DNA from: Sphingobacterium paludis
Lineage (GTDB): Bacteria; Bacteroidota; Bacteroidia; Sphingobacteriales; Sphingobacteriaceae
Direction: 5' to 3'
Assembly: GCF_004364125.1 (NCBI RefSeq)
Contig: NZ_SNZV01000002.1
Location: forward strand, 558,001-622,000
DNA: 64,000 bases
This document shows positions 62,973 to 64,000 of the stretch, in pieces (the first letter of the stretch is position 1; each line of letters begins with the position of its first letter). The notes below the pieces were generated by a model. It ran no database searches. It was not told where the DNA came from and was given only the letters and a program-made list of their open reading frames with translations. A program made the position numbers and the translations under genes.

Positions 62973-63185
62973 AAATCAATTTGTTAAGGCATACGCGTAA
63001 TGACTTGGTACGTTTGACACGGATAACAAATTACATTTTTTTTTAAAAAAAATAATACCTTGAGGTGTGTAGGTATTGATCTTGCAAGACCTTCGGTCGT
63101 TACCCTAATTTTTATTTTGGTTATTGGCGCATACAGGCCTTATCTTTTTCCTGTTTTTACTTTTCAATTTTCAAATTTTACTTTC

Positions 63186-63193
63186 TATCTTCG
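63186..63193 (+). promoter_or_regulatory. near-consensus -7 element of dnaX
   Basis: TATCTTCG (one mismatch to TAnnTTTG) ends 4 nt before the dnaX ATG. Confidence 0.4.
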
Positions 63194-63197
63194 TGCA

Positions 63198-64000
63198 ATG
63201 GATAATTTTATTGTTTCGGCACGGAAATATCGCCCCGTCACTTTCGATTCTGTCGTGGGGCAAGGCCATATTACGGGCACACTAAAAAATGCTATCCACA
63301 ATAGCCAACTGGCACAGGCTTTCTTGTTTTGCGGTCCGAGGGGTGTGGGCAAAACTACCTGCGCACGTATTTTGGCCAAAACGATAAACTGTGAAAACAT
63401 CACAGAAAGTGTAGAAGCCTGCGGCACCTGCGATAGCTGTAAATCTTTCCAAAATGGAAATTCGTTCAGCATCCATGAGCTTGATGCGGCCTCTAATAAC
63501 TCCGTCGATGATATTCGTAGTTTGATTGAGCAGGTGCGGATACCGCCGCAAGCTGGAAAATACAAGATATACATCATTGATGAGGTACACATGCTTTCCC
63601 AAGCAGCATTTAATGCCTTTCTAAAAACCTTGGAGGAGCCACCTTCCTATGCGATATTTATCTTAGCGACAACAGAGAAGCATAAAATTTTGCCGACGAT
63701 ACTTTCGCGATGTCAAATCTTTGACTTTAACAGGATTAAGGTAGAAGATATGGCTACGCATCTGGCGTCTATTGCGCAGCGAGAATCCATCACTTTTGAA
63801 TCCGATGGTCTCCACATCATCGCACAAAAAGCTGATGGTGGACTACGGGATGCTTTATCAATGTTTGATCAGATCGCCAGCTTTTCCAATAAAAACATCT
63901 CCTATCAAGCGGTTATTGATAACCTGAATATTCTGGATTACGATTATTATTTCCAGTTGGTGGATCGCATTGCCGGAGAAGACGCCGCACAAGCCTTGCT
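63198..64000 (+). CDS. dnaX: DNA polymerase III subunit gamma/tau, 5' part
   Basis: Clamp-loader ATPase, running off the window end; 267 codons are visible. Starts MDNFIVSARKYRPVTFDSVVGQ. Walker A at 46-53 (GPRGVGKT), zinc module Cys65, Cys75, Cys78 and Cys81, DEVH at 128-131, FLKTLEEPPSYAIFILATTE and the SRCQIFDFNRI sensor region follow. The C-terminal part is missing only because the window stops. Confidence 0.95.
   Translation, partial: MDNFIVSARKYRPVTFDSVVGQGHITGTLKNAIHNSQLAQAFLFCGPRGVGKTTCARILAKTINCENITESVEACGTCDSCKSFQNGNSFSIHELDAASNNSVDDIRSLIEQVRIPPQAGKYKIYIIDEVHMLSQAAFNAFLKTLEEPPSYAIFILATTEKHKILPTILSRCQIFDFNRIKVEDMATHLASIAQRESITFESDGLHIIAQKADGGLRDALSMFDQIASFSNKNISYQAVIDNLNILDYDYYFQLVDRIAGEDAAQAL

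Overview
The window reads as a chromosomal segment of a Bacteroidota bacterium, most likely family Sphingobacteriaceae (Sphingobacterium, Olivibacter or Parapedobacter-like). Supporting signs are the promoter elements of the TAnnTTTG type, the near absence of Shine-Dalgarno sequences, a TonB-dependent receptor with a carboxypeptidase-regulatory N-terminal domain, many lipoproteins with short lipoboxes, and small Bacteroidota families (DUF983, DUF4286, DUF6600, DUF6438). The genus is an inference. No rRNA, tRNA, CRISPR array, insertion sequence or phage gene was seen, so this looks like ordinary chromosome with a few accessory patches.

Layout. 0-6 kb: D-Ala-D-Ala ligase, an HSL-type esterase (-), a thyA-folA pair (-) and the tRNA methylthiotransferase mtaB (+). 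6.6-9.6 kb: two tandem M60-like metallopeptidase lipoproteins whose last 261 nt are almost identical although the rest has diverged. 9.8-14 kb: EamA permease, NlpC/P60 lipoprotein, a small membrane-anchored unknown and a secreted metallophosphoesterase. 14-19.3 kb (-): MscS channel, nucleoside/H+ symporter, DUF151-UVR nuclease, and the electron transfer flavoprotein pair etfBA. 19.7-25.5 kb: TPR protein, NlpE-like lipoprotein, cysteine desulfurase, lnt with a PH/SHOCT protein, rsmI, and an unlisted 31-codon gene with its own promoter. 25.7-29.1 kb: serS, a methyltransferase and pncB. 29.3-30.7 kb: a Trp/Gly-rich then Ser/Arg-rich DUF6600 protein. 30.9-34.9 kb: mlaE-mlaF-mlaD lipid transport operon, an RluA-type synthase and two small membrane genes. 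35.4-39.7 kb: an S9-peptidase-like lipoprotein that has lost its catalytic Ser and His, followed immediately by a sensor kinase and a response regulator. 39.8-44.2 kb: greA, HIT protein, DedA, pyrophosphatase, CorC/HlyC protein, rsmE.

44.2-45 kb is a patch of non-coding repeats (21-bp and 91-bp tandem units plus a GC-rich dispersed element that also occurs at 12.15 kb). 45-47.6 kb (-) is a three-gene MacB/LolCDE-like ABC system whose permease carries a long histidine-rich loop and whose third gene is a periplasmic DUF3299-like protein; it is divergent from a TonB receptor plus beta-helix lipoprotein pair at 47.9-51.9 kb. 52-55.3 kb holds a DUF6438 lipoprotein, a YncE-like propeller lipoprotein and a site-2-protease/TPR fusion. 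55.4-61.2 kb has nhaA, an alpha/beta hydrolase, an IlvD/Edd sugar-acid dehydratase, a PA2169-type protein and a GSP39-like SDR, which looks like a stress and sugar-acid neighbourhood. The end holds a GT39-type membrane glycosyltransferase (-) and the 5' part of dnaX, cut by the window edge.

Most promising for follow-up: the pseudo-peptidase/two-component operon, the His-rich ABC system, the gene-converted M60 pair, the 31-aa microprotein, several apparently leaderless mRNAs, and the two related repeat patches.
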